Below are positions 40,764-49,627 of a stretch of DNA of 64,000 nucleotides, in pieces. The first letter of the stretch is position 1; every line of letters starts with the position of its first letter. The DNA is from Erwinia_E haradaeae_A (GTDB lineage: Bacteria; Pseudomonadota; Gammaproteobacteria; Enterobacterales; Enterobacteriaceae), in contig NZ_LR217725.1 of NCBI RefSeq assembly GCF_900698965.1, positions 372,001 through 436,000 on the forward strand, given 5' to 3'. A program made the translations under genes and the position numbers. Under the pieces are notes generated by a model. The model worked only from the letters and a program-made list of their open reading frames with translations, ran no database searches and was not told the origin of the DNA.

Positions 40764-42333
40764 GTTATATCCTTAAGTAGGTAACAGACCGTAAACACTA
40801 GATAATCAAATTATATATCTATATATCTATATATCTATATATCTAACCAGATAATAAGTATTTTCGTATGAGTTGTCGAGGGTGTTATCCTAGTGCTATA
40901 TTATATATATGCATATATAATATGATCGAGAATGACATTCTGCTCATAATATTGGTATTGGATGCTCTATTTAGATAAGAACTAAAGCTAAACTGATTGA
41001 GATAAACATTGGAACTTATCATCGCTGTGTCACTAATTTTTGTTTTATATTATGGATAATCTTTATAAAAAGTCTATTGAAAGATAAGCGTATAATTATA
41101 GCTTGTATTATACAATAGAGATAAAGAAAATTAGTAAGCTTTAATTAATAGTAGAATACGTCTAAGTACTGTTATGCTAAAGCATAATGGTATAACCGGT
41201 GGCATGAGATCTAATCTAAAAAATACTACTTTATTATAGCAATTCTTATTACATAACTGATCCATAATTATTGTCCGTGCTTTTTGAATTACGTATCATG
41301 TTACCATTTAAGATAGTAATTGTTAAGTATCTTATTTTATGCATGAACTAGGTGTATCTTAGTTTCTACATTGTCAACACTGTAAAATGCGTTAAGGACA
41401 AAATATATATTTTATATATCTATTCTATCTGATGTCTATTAGGGCAATGTTCTAAACAGTTTAGATAATGTTTCTAACAGTCTAGTAAAATAACTGGTCA
41501 GAGTATAAATAATATAAATAAAATAACAAAAGTGATACACATGGTATGATGCAAACAGTTTAAAGGTAAATACAATCTATTAGATTAGGGTGAGCAATGA
41601 TAATAGGTGCAATAACATTGAAACTAGCAGTCTTAGGTGGATGCATAGAGTATAGTTGATATGTATATTACACATAAGGTTATGCTTATGCTTTATGAGC
41701 TCAGGTCTAACATCGTTAAATAATACTGTCTAATGAATATATAATAATATACTTTTATATTATCTAATGTTATGCAATGCTCTCTATAAGGTATGCTGAT
41801 CGATTATTAATTCAAAAAGATCTTTTTAATGTTAAACTTATGGTATATCTAGTCATATTAGAATGTATTCTCTATCAGATTCGAATCTGAGCATTTATTC
41901 TATATTATGCAGTGCCCACGTGACTTCAATTATCTTTTGATATTGTATTTTTTGATGTTGCGCTAGACATGCTGGATTTGATTGCAATGTGAAGGTTTTA
42001 GTAGAAGCTCATTAGTGTTCTTGAGAAAAATATATCACATTATTTTTCGTAGTTGTTATCTACAGCTCTATGTTAGAGTAGTGTGGTCATACAGAAATAT
42101 CCAAGATGATTGGAATAACCACTTTAAAGTTACTCCATTAAACATTAAATACTATACATTGAATAGGAATTGAAGTGTAGTCTACAATAAGTAGAATATG
42201 GTTTATACTTTAAATTTAAACTGATGACGCGTATAATATATACTACGTGGTATGGATACAATTCGTAAGGTAATTTCTGCTGTTAATTAAATATTTTACC
42301 TCTGAGTTATCAGAAGTTTTTTAGGAGTTTATT
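40764..42333. other. Gene-free spacer, about 1.57 kb
   Basis: Lies between divergent fumC and the peroxiredoxin. It holds an octamer repeat (40812-40843), an AT-rich hairpin (40898-40923, 11-bp arms around ATGC), and a 14-bp palindrome CAGATTCGAATCTG (41876-41889). The frame at 41982-42173 (+) is unrecognised and begins at TTG without a ribosome-binding site, so I do not call it a gene. Confidence 0.65.
40812..40843. repeat. Octamer microsatellite upstream of fumC
   Basis: Four exact copies of TATATATC plus a partial fifth. It sits 49-80 bp upstream of the fumC start codon, where a promoter would be expected. Copy-number change would alter promoter spacing. Confidence 0.85.
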
Positions 42334-42936
42334 ATGGTTTTAGTAACGCATCCAGCCCCTGATTTTACTGCGTCTGCTGTTTTGGGAGACGGTAATATCA
42401 TAGAGAAATTTAACTTTATAGAGTATATTAATGGAAAAATAAGTGTACTTTTCTTTTGGCCAATGGATTTTACTTTTGTATGCCCATCTGAGCTTATTGC
42501 GTTCGATAGAAGGTATTTAGAGTTTCAGAAACGCGGTGTAGAAATTATTGGGGTATCTTCTGATTCACAATTTGTACACAAGGCATGGCGTAAAACACCG
42601 ATTAATCATGGCGGAGTTGGTGATATTCAATATGTTATGGTCGCTGATATCAAACGTGAAATCCAAAAAGCTTGGGGTATTGAACATCCTCAAGTTGGTG
42701 TAGCGTTACGTGCTTCTTTTTTGATTGATCAGACTGGTATAGTTCGGCATCAAGTAGTCAATGATCTACCATTAGGTCGTAATATTGATGAAATGTTACG
42801 TATGGTTGATGCACTGCAGTTTCATGAGCAGCATGGAGAGGTATGCCCTGCGCAATGGCAAAAAGGTAAAGATGGCATCATAGCGTCACCTGCTGGGGTT
42901 TCTCAATATTTATCCAAGAATATCGATCAATTATAA
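42334..42936 (+). CDS. 2-Cys peroxiredoxin, AhpC/Tsa family
   Basis: Thiol peroxidase that reduces hydrogen peroxide and organic peroxides in the cytoplasm. The 200-residue product has the peroxidatic Cys50 in FTFVCPSE and the resolving Cys171 in GEVCPAQW, so it is a typical 2-Cys enzyme. It resembles the TsaA/AhpC proteins kept in other insect symbionts. AGGAG lies at good spacing before the ATG. No ahpF or thioredoxin gene is adjacent. A hairpin TAACAAT-AATA-ATTGTTA (42951-42968) follows the stop and may help termination. It stands alone between spacers. Confidence 0.93.
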   Translation: MVLVTHPAPDFTASAVLGDGNIIEKFNFIEYINGKISVLFFWPMDFTFVCPSELIAFDRRYLEFQKRGVEIIGVSSDSQFVHKAWRKTPINHGGVGDIQYVMVADIKREIQKAWGIEHPQVGVALRASFLIDQTGIVRHQVVNDLPLGRNIDEMLRMVDALQFHEQHGEVCPAQWQKGKDGIIASPAGVSQYLSKNIDQL

Positions 42937-43297
42937 TGACTGCATAATGCTAACAATAATAATTGTTATTAATGCAAGGATTATTGTTTCTGATAGAACA
43001 GTTAATCCTTTGGGTACAGCGTTAGGATAGGAATATTTGTATTGCTAATTCTTGGTGTTTATAAATGACCACTTTCTACATACATCATGCAACCTCAGAC
43101 GTTACTAGCCTGAGATGAATCTCAGGCTGTATGTCTTGGATGGATAGACCTGAGTTTTTGAATTGATTGAAATTTTATGGTACCTAAAAAGACCAAATAG
43201 TGACACACTATATCCTGTTAAAGCTAGCAAGAGAAGAGAGACTTGTAGGTTTCTACAACATTATCATTCTCTTTTTGCTGCATCATTTGAGATAATT
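42937..43297. other. Spacer upstream of ribF with open in-frame extension
   Basis: 361 bp. The first part holds the hairpin at 42951-42968. The last 135 bp (43163-43297) are open in the ribF frame, but I place the ribF start at 43298 by homology. A CCTGAGAT/ATCTCAGG inverted repeat lies at about 43110-43127. Confidence 0.6.
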
Positions 43298-44236
43298 ATG
43301 CGGTTAATACGTGGTATACATAATCTAAGGGCAGGAGATCGCGGCTGTGCATTAACTATTGGTAACTTTGATGGTGTACATCGGGGGCATCAGTCATTAC
43401 TGGCGCAACTGTGCAAAAAAGGGCGTCAACGCAATACTCCAATAATGGTTATGTTGTTTGAGCCTCACCCACTAGAAAGATTTTCCTTAGAATCAGCACC
43501 GCCCCGTTTGACTAGATTGCATGAAAAGTTGTGTTATTTGAAAAACGCTGGAGTACATTCAGTATTATGCGCTCGTTTTAGTCGTCATTTCGCCTTACAA
43601 AGTGCGCAAAATTTTATTACCGATCTACTAATCAATAGGTTAGGTGTAACATTATTAGCAATAGGGGATGATTTTCGCTTTGGGTCAGGACGAAGTGGTG
43701 ATTTTTTTTTATTGCAGCATGCCGCTATACGCTATGGTTTTGAGATTCTTGGTGCCAAAACGTTATTGGATAACAAAAAACGTATAAGCAGCACAGCGAT
43801 ACGTCAGGCATTAGCCACAAATAACTTACCCTTAGCTACAACGTTGTTAGGGCGCCCATTTAGTATTTGTGGTAGAGTGGTGCGCGGAGATTCGATTGGT
43901 CATATGCTCGGCTTTCCCACTGCGAATGTACCATTACTTCGTACTGCAACACCGATCACAGGAGTGTACATCGTATATGTCAAGCAACTGGATAATCAAG
44001 TTTTACATGGTGTGGCAAATATTGGCATGCGCCCAACATTAGCGCGATCACATAAACAACTAGAAGTACATGTATTAGATAGGTTTATTGATCTTTATGG
44101 TCAGTACATTGAGGTAATTTTTCTTTATAAAATAAGAGATGAAAAGCGTTTTAATTCTCTGGCTGCGTTAAAAGAGCAAATTCAAGATGACGTAATAGTT
44201 GCTAGAAATTTTTTTGATCAAAATAGTGTGAATTGA
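43298..44236 (+). CDS. ribF: RibF, bifunctional riboflavin kinase and FAD synthetase
   Basis: Phosphorylates riboflavin to FMN and adenylates it to FAD. The product has 312 residues from MRLIRGIHNL (E. coli 313, MKLIRGIHNL). The N-terminal FAD-synthetase domain has TIGNFDGVHRGHQSLL and ISSTAIRQAL. The C-terminal kinase domain has GRVVRGDSIGHMLGFPTANV, GVANIGMRPT and LEVHVLD. The ribosome-binding site is poor. The frame is open for 45 more codons upstream to 43163, so a longer form cannot be excluded. A run of nine T (43702-43710) lies inside the gene with the frame intact. rpsT and ileS, its E. coli neighbours, are absent here. Confidence 0.95.
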   Translation: MRLIRGIHNLRAGDRGCALTIGNFDGVHRGHQSLLAQLCKKGRQRNTPIMVMLFEPHPLERFSLESAPPRLTRLHEKLCYLKNAGVHSVLCARFSRHFALQSAQNFITDLLINRLGVTLLAIGDDFRFGSGRSGDFFLLQHAAIRYGFEILGAKTLLDNKKRISSTAIRQALATNNLPLATTLLGRPFSICGRVVRGDSIGHMLGFPTANVPLLRTATPITGVYIVYVKQLDNQVLHGVANIGMRPTLARSHKQLEVHVLDRFIDLYGQYIEVIFLYKIRDEKRFNSLAALKEQIQDDVIVARNFFDQNSVN

Positions 44237-44281
44237 TTGTAGTTACGTATAAAAAATTGTTATAACAGTTAGGATTAATAT

Positions 44282-44318
44282 CCTAATATCCTAATGACCT
44301 AATGACCTAATGACCTAA
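44282..44318. repeat. Octamer tandem repeat downstream of ribF
   Basis: CCTAATAT followed by three exact CCTAATGA units and a partial fifth unit (CCTAA), 45 bp after the ribF stop. Confidence 0.85.
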
Positions 44319-45136
44319 AGAAAAGATGAGATATATCGTAGTAAGATTAATTCAAGTTTAGCAGACATATCAGACATATATATATTTCTATATTGATATT
44401 ATGAATTGTGACGATACTACTACTCATAGTACAAATCTTGTTGAATGCATAGAAAGTAATTTTTTTATTAGATACAATCTAAATCCTATTGGCTCTGATT
44501 TGTCATACAATCCTACAATCTTATAGGGTGCATTCCATCAACCTTGTCTATCTTTAGATCTAAAATAGCGTACAACTATTGTTATCAAATACAAATCATA
44601 ATAAAAATTATAGTATTTTGCTGATTAGCAATCATATGCTATGAGCAAGTGCTATGAGCAAGGATAATCATAAAAAGATTTCATCATACAAAACTTATAA
44701 AGATAGCTAGATATAATTTATAATTAACTAGAACTTAATATTATAGAGCTGGATATTGTGCGATAGCTTGGTAGAGCTTAAATAAAATAAAAAATATTTA
44801 AAATATGTAAATACTACATATCATATATCGCGAAATAAGATACAGATCTATCCCCATTCTGCCTGGTGTATGCTTATTATATAGTGTCTTTAAATTGCTA
44901 TATAGCTTTTAAAAAGAGTTTTCAATGTTTTTCAATATTAAAACTTAGGATATAATTTAGTAAATCGATATTGCATCGTCAGATACAATTTAGTAAATGT
45001 TAAGAATCTATTCTCATAGGTACGAGTAGAAAAGCATTACTAATGCTATGTTTTAGATACACAGTACATATGTAGATTTATTTCAGATCTCAAAAAATTA
45101 GTTTGATCAACCTGAAGTATTTTATACATACATAAT

Positions 45137-45172
45137 ATATATATACTTATATATGCATATAAGTATATATAT
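45137..45172. other. AT-rich hairpin just upstream of tusD
   Basis: Perfect 15-bp arms around TATGCA, ending 18 bp before the tusD ATG and about 5 bp before its AAAGGA ribosome-binding site. It could influence tusD translation or mark the transcript end of a lost upstream gene. Confidence 0.55.
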
Positions 45173-45190
45173 CTCTATAAAGGATTCATC

Positions 45191-45577
45191 ATGCGTTTTT
45201 GCCTGATAGTTACAGGGCCAGCCTATGGTACTCAAAGTGCTAGCAGTGCGTGGCTATTTGCTAACGCAATTATAGCTAATAATCATACTCTTGATAGTAT
45301 TTTTTTTTATTGTGAAGGTGTTATGAATGCTAATGCATTGCATGCTCCCGCTAGCGATGAAGTTAACTTAACTCACTTTTGGCAAAAATTACACCAGAAA
45401 CATGGAGTCATACTTAATATCTGTATTTCTGCAGCATTACGACGTGGAATATGTAATCAAAAAGAATCATTGGCGCTGGATTTAGGGGCGGCTAATCTAG
45501 CTATAGGTTTTCGATTTACTGGTTTAGTCTCATTAGCAGCATCAGTTCTCACCTCTGATCGAGTCGTAAAATTTTAA
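45191..45577 (+). CDS. tusD: TusD, sulfur-relay subunit with catalytic Cys78
   Basis: Part of the TusBCD complex, which passes sulfur from TusA to TusE and MnmA for 2-thiouridine at tRNA position 34. The 128-residue product (E. coli 128) begins MRFCLIVTGPAYGTQSASSA and keeps the active cysteine in LNICISAALRRG at residue 78. The ending DRVVKF matches the family. AAAGGA precedes the ATG. A run of nine T (45300-45308) lies in the gene with the frame intact. The stop overlaps the tusC start by one base (TAATG). Confidence 0.95.
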   Translation: MRFCLIVTGPAYGTQSASSAWLFANAIIANNHTLDSIFFYCEGVMNANALHAPASDEVNLTHFWQKLHQKHGVILNICISAALRRGICNQKESLALDLGAANLAIGFRFTGLVSLAASVLTSDRVVKF

Positions 45578-45939
45578 TGTGTGATATTGCTTTTATTTTT
45601 ACACAGTGCCCGCATGGTTCTAGTGCAGGACGTGAAGGTCTTGATGCAGTCCTAGCGACATTAACACTAAGTAAAAAAATTGGCTTATTTTTTGTTAGTG
45701 ATGGTGTGTTGCAATTATTGGCAGGACAACAGAGCGATTGCATTTTAGCACGAAATTACAGTGTTACATTCGCTGCTCTTCCTTTACTATATGATATAAC
45801 ACAATTTTATGTTTGTGAGGCAGCGCTAGAGGCGCGTGGTATACTCCCTAAGAACCAGTTTGTCATTAAAGTACAAGTATTACCTCCAAAAGATCTACGC
45901 AATATATTAAATCACTATAATAAAGTGATTACTTTCTAG
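45577..45939 (+). CDS. tusC: TusC, sulfur-relay subunit
   Basis: Structural subunit of the TusBCD heterohexamer in tRNA wobble-uridine thiolation. The 120-residue product (E. coli 119) shows IAFIFTQCPHGSSAGREGLDA, FFVSDGVLQLLAGQ, and the C-terminal YNKVITF. It overlaps tusD by one base and is followed by tusB after 7 bp, so translation is likely coupled across the operon. Confidence 0.94.
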   Translation: MCDIAFIFTQCPHGSSAGREGLDAVLATLTLSKKIGLFFVSDGVLQLLAGQQSDCILARNYSVTFAALPLLYDITQFYVCEAALEARGILPKNQFVIKVQVLPPKDLRNILNHYNKVITF

Positions 45940-45946
45940 GATTATT

Positions 45947-46234
45947 ATGTTACATACTATCTCTCGATCACCCTTTTATTGTGATTTTCCAGCAATTTTA
46001 CGCCTAATGTCAGCAGGGGATGATGTCTTGTTATTAGAGGACGGGGTGCTTTCTGCAATTCAGGGGGCTGAAACTCTTAAAGGGCTTTTAAACATAATGA
46101 TCAGCTTATATATTTTAAAAGAGGATCTAATCGCTCGCGGTCTGCTGATATATATTTCACCGCAAGCACAAGTTATTAGTTATGATGGGTTTATAGAGCT
46201 AAAAATACAACATGCTCAGCAAATATCGTGGTAA
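45947..46234 (+). CDS. tusB: TusB, sulfur-relay subunit
   Basis: Third subunit of TusBCD. The 95-residue product matches E. coli in length. It begins MLHTISRSPFYCDFPAILRL and contains DDVLLLEDGVL, LKEDLIARGL and the terminal QQISW. AGGATT precedes the ATG. As in E. coli, tusDCB lies immediately upstream of rpsL; the str promoter falls in the 123-bp gap. Confidence 0.93.
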   Translation: MLHTISRSPFYCDFPAILRLMSAGDDVLLLEDGVLSAIQGAETLKGLLNIMISLYILKEDLIARGLLIYISPQAQVISYDGFIELKIQHAQQISW

Positions 46235-46260
46235 GTGATATTTGGTGCTTTTGTTATTTC

Positions 46261-46289
46261 TTGACTTTTGATACCATTACGTTTAAAAT
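46261..46289 (+). promoter_or_regulatory. str operon promoter
   Basis: TTGACT (46261-46266), 17-bp spacer, TAAAAT (46284-46289). This is a strong sigma-70 match 69 bp upstream of rpsL. Confidence 0.8.
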
Positions 46290-46357
46290 TTTAAATTAGT
46301 ATTATTTTGCCAGTCACACGGAATAACTGCTGGCATAGAAAAATCCAGGAGTGAGTT

Positions 46358-46732
46358 ATGGCAACAGTTAACCAGTTAGTGAGAAAACCACGCGTACGAA
46401 AAGTTGTAAAGAGCAATGTACCTGCGTTAGAGAGATGCCCTCAAAAACGTGGTGTATGTACTCGAGTTTACACTACAACCCCTAAAAAACCAAATTCAGC
46501 TTTGCGTAAGGTATGTCGCGTGCGTTTAACTAACGGGTTTGAAGTTACGTCTTATATTGGAGGGGAAGGTCATAATCTGCAAGAGCACTCTGTTATCTTA
46601 ATTCGTGGTGGCCGTGTAAAAGATTTACCAGGTGTACGGTATCATACCGTGCGTGGCTCACTAGATTGCTCTGGTGTTAAAGATTGTAAGCAGGCACGTT
46701 CTAAGTATGGTGTAAAAAAGCCAAAATCTTAA
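46358..46732 (+). CDS. rpsL: Ribosomal protein S12
   Basis: 30S decoding-centre protein. The 124 residues match E. coli in length and nearly throughout, including TTTPKKPNSALRKVCRVRL, where the conserved Lys around position 43 is the streptomycin-sensitive form, and GGRVKDLPGVRYH. AGGAG precedes the ATG. It is the first gene of str. The 150-bp gap to rpsG includes a small GTCTT/AAGAC hairpin. In E. coli S7 binds this gap to repress translation; I cannot confirm the site here. Confidence 0.98.
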   Translation: MATVNQLVRKPRVRKVVKSNVPALERCPQKRGVCTRVYTTTPKKPNSALRKVCRVRLTNGFEVTSYIGGEGHNLQEHSVILIRGGRVKDLPGVRYHTVRGSLDCSGVKDCKQARSKYGVKKPKS

Positions 46733-46882
46733 TCGTTCCTGGTGACACTTCAGTAAATCTACATTTTAATTACTATCATGTGAAAATATTACGCATACAG
46801 TCTTAAAAGACAGTTTTAAAGAACGACAGTTTAAAAGAACCTAAGAGTTTTTAAGTATTATGAATGAATAATGGAGCATCTT

Positions 46883-47353
46883 ATGCCACGTCGTCGCATT
46901 ATAGGTCAGCGTAAAATTTTACCAGATCCAAAATTTGGATCTGAGCTGCTAGCTAAGTTTGTCAACATTCTTATGGTTGATGGTAAAAAATCTATTGCTG
47001 AAACTATCGTCTATCGTGCGATAGAGACTGTGATCCAACGTTCTGGAAGACAGGGATTAGAAATATTTGAAGATGCCCTAGATCATGTTCGCCCTATTGT
47101 AGAGGTTAAATCTAGGCGTGTTGGCGGGTCTACATACCAGGTACCTGTTGAAGTGCGCCCAGTACGTCGGAATGCACTTGCAATGCGTTGGATCGTAGAG
47201 GCGGCTCGCAAACGCAGTGATAAATCTATGGCGCTACGTTTAGCGAATGAACTAGCCGATGCTGCAGAAAATAAAGGCACTGCAGTAAAAAAACGTGAAG
47301 ACGTTCATCGCATGGCCGATGCTAATAAGGCATTTGCTCATTATCGTTGGTAA
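46883..47353 (+). CDS. rpsG: Ribosomal protein S7
   Basis: Primary 16S-binding protein that nucleates the 30S head and, in E. coli, represses str translation. The product has 156 residues from MPRRRIIGQRKI. An ATG four codons upstream (46871) overlaps the GGAG ribosome-binding site and is unlikely to be used. VEVKSRRVGGSTYQVPVEV and the C-terminal KAFAHYRW are conserved. fusA follows after 93 bp. Confidence 0.98.
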   Translation: MPRRRIIGQRKILPDPKFGSELLAKFVNILMVDGKKSIAETIVYRAIETVIQRSGRQGLEIFEDALDHVRPIVEVKSRRVGGSTYQVPVEVRPVRRNALAMRWIVEAARKRSDKSMALRLANELADAAENKGTAVKKREDVHRMADANKAFAHYRW

Positions 47354-47446
47354 CAATCATATCATCAGTGATCAATATAGAGTATTGCATAAATATCTAA
47401 TTTTCTGACTGCATTGAAAAGAACACCCGAGACTCAGAGGAATAAT

Positions 47447-49555
47447 ATGGCTCGTCATACACCTATAACGTGTTATCGTAATATCGGTATTAGCGCACAC
47501 ATTGATGCAGGTAAAACGACAACTACTGAACGTATTTTGTTCTACACTGGTGTGAACCATAAAATTGGTGAAGTTCATGACGGTGCAGCCACTATGGATT
47601 GGATGGAACAGGAGCAGGAACGCGGTATTACTATCACCTCTGCAGCTACAACTGCTTTTTGGTCTGGCATGGCTAATCAGTTCTCATCTCATCGTATTAA
47701 CATCATTGATACTCCAGGGCATGTAGACTTTACTATTGAGGTAGAGCGCTCCATGCGCGTTTTAGATGGTGCAGTGATGATTTATTGTGCGGTCGGAGGT
47801 GTTCAGCCACAATCGGAAACTGTTTGGCGTCAAGCTAATAAATATATCGTGCCACGTATCGCATTTATTAATAAAATGGATCGTATGGGGGCGAATTTTT
47901 TAAAAGTTGTTAATCAAATTAAAGTACGGCTTGCAGCAAACCCAGTTCCTATTCAGTTAGCTATTGGTTCAGAAGAAACATTTACTGGTGTTATTGATTT
48001 GGTAAAAATGAAAGCTATTCAGTGGAATGATGCTGACCAGGGCGTGACTTTTACATATGAGAGCATTCCTTCTGATATGCAAGCATTAGCTGAAGAGTGG
48101 CACCAAAACTTACTGGAGTCTGCAGCGGAAGCTTCTGAAGAACTGATGGATAAATATCTGAGCGGTCAAAAATTGACTGAAAAAGAAATCAAGGATGCCC
48201 TCCGTCAGCGTGTGATTAATAATGAAGTAATTCTAGTAACATGCGGTTCAGCTTTTAAAAACAAAGGTGTTCAGGCGATGCTAGATGCTGTGATTGAATA
48301 TCTTCCAGCGCCAACTAATGTGCCCGCGATAAGGGGTGTTTTAGATGACGGCAGAGGCACGTCAGTAGCGCGTGACTCGGATGATAATGAGCCATTTTCG
48401 GCACTAGCTTTTAAAATCGCTACAGATCCATTTGTAGGTAATTTAACTTTTTTTCGTGTATATTCCGGTTTTGTTAGATCCGGTGATACGGTTATGAATC
48501 CGGTGAAATTACAGCGTGAACGTTTGGGTCGCATTGTCCAAATGCACGCCAATAAGCGTGAAGAAGTAAAAGAAGTATATGCGGGCGATATTGCTGCTGC
48601 TATCGGTCTAAAAGATGTTACAACCGGCGATACTTTATGTGACATAAATAATGTTATTATTCTAGAGCGTATGGAGTTTCCCGATCCAGTGATCTCTGTA
48701 GCAGTAGAGCCAAAAACTAAAGCTGATCAGGAAAAAATGGGCATAGCTCTAGGTCGTTTAGCAAAAGAAGACCCTTCATTTCGTGTTTGGACGGACGAAG
48801 AGTCATCTCAGACTATTATTGCTGGTATGGGTGAGTTGCATTTAGAGATATTAGTTGATCGGATGAAGCGTGAATTTAATGTGTCAGCTAACATTGGTAA
48901 ACCTCAAGTAGCCTATCGTGAAACTATTCGTCAAACAGTAACGAATATTGAAAGTAAATATATTAAGCAGTCAGGTGGTCGCGGTCAATTTGCTCATGTC
49001 GTAATTGACATGGGGCCGTTAGAAGAGGGCGGTCTTGGTTATGAGTTTGTCAATGATATTGTTGGTGGCTCCATCCCTAAAGAATTTATCCCCGCTGTTG
49101 ATAAGGGGATTCAGGAACAACTAAAATCTGGTCCATTGGCTGGATACCCAGTAGTAAATATTAAGGTGCGCCTGCATTATGGCTCATATCATGACGTCGA
49201 TTCTTCTGAGCTAGCTTTTAAACTAGCTGCCTCTTTAGCTTTTAAATCTGCATTTAATCAAGCTAAACCTGTTCTACTGGAACCGATAATGAGAGTTGAG
49301 GTAGAAACTCCCGTAGAATATATGGGCGATGTCATTGGTGATCTCAATCGTCGACGAGGACTTATTGAAGGTATGGAAGACACTACCACCGGTAAGACTA
49401 TTCGCGCTCAGGTGCCCTTATCTGTAATGTTTGGTTATGCAACTGACCTACGCTCACAAACTCAAGGTCGTGCTTCGTACTCCATGGAGTTTCTAAAGTA
49501 TTATGAAGCCCCAAATTATGTCGCTCAAGCTGTTATCGAAGCCCGTGGCAAATAA
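47447..49555 (+). CDS. fusA: Elongation factor G
   Basis: GTPase that drives ribosomal translocation and, with RRF, ribosome recycling. The product has 702 residues (E. coli 704) from MARHTPITCYRNIGISAHID, after an AGAGG ribosome-binding site; an in-frame TTG at 47414 is not the start. G motifs are AHIDAGKTT, DTPGHVDF and NKMDRMG. Domains II-V continue without a break, including QSGGRGQFAHV in domain IV and the ending AQAVIEARGK. tuf follows in the same operon. Confidence 0.98.
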   Translation: MARHTPITCYRNIGISAHIDAGKTTTTERILFYTGVNHKIGEVHDGAATMDWMEQEQERGITITSAATTAFWSGMANQFSSHRINIIDTPGHVDFTIEVERSMRVLDGAVMIYCAVGGVQPQSETVWRQANKYIVPRIAFINKMDRMGANFLKVVNQIKVRLAANPVPIQLAIGSEETFTGVIDLVKMKAIQWNDADQGVTFTYESIPSDMQALAEEWHQNLLESAAEASEELMDKYLSGQKLTEKEIKDALRQRVINNEVILVTCGSAFKNKGVQAMLDAVIEYLPAPTNVPAIRGVLDDGRGTSVARDSDDNEPFSALAFKIATDPFVGNLTFFRVYSGFVRSGDTVMNPVKLQRERLGRIVQMHANKREEVKEVYAGDIAAAIGLKDVTTGDTLCDINNVIILERMEFPDPVISVAVEPKTKADQEKMGIALGRLAKEDPSFRVWTDEESSQTIIAGMGELHLEILVDRMKREFNVSANIGKPQVAYRETIRQTVTNIESKYIKQSGGRGQFAHVVIDMGPLEEGGLGYEFVNDIVGGSIPKEFIPAVDKGIQEQLKSGPLAGYPVVNIKVRLHYGSYHDVDSSELAFKLAASLAFKSAFNQAKPVLLEPIMRVEVETPVEYMGDVIGDLNRRRGLIEGMEDTTTGKTIRAQVPLSVMFGYATDLRSQTQGRASYSMEFLKYYEAPNYVAQAVIEARGK

Positions 49556-49627
49556 AGTGCCGGGTTTATATTATGGAATTATCCTCCACTCAGTATTGTG
49601 AGGGTACAGAAAGTAAGGAATATTGTT

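Larger units (their letters stand above)
44237..45190. other. Gene-free spacer, about 950 bp
   Basis: It carries an octamer repeat near its left end (44282-44318) and a 15-bp-arm hairpin just before tusD (45137-45172). ATAATTTAGTAAAT-like sequence recurs near 44950 and 44990. Nothing else is recognisable. Confidence 0.65.

Noticed and set aside
41876..41889. CAGATTCGAATCTG, resembling a tRNA T arm
   Set aside because: It is a simple palindrome; loop and stem register do not fit a T arm and no other tRNA arms flank it.
41982..42173. 63-codon plus-strand frame upstream of the peroxiredoxin
   Set aside because: TTG start, no ribosome-binding site, no recognisable sequence.
40812..44318. Short tandem arrays as a CRISPR candidate
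   Set aside because: Units are 8 bp with no spacers, and there are no cas genes.
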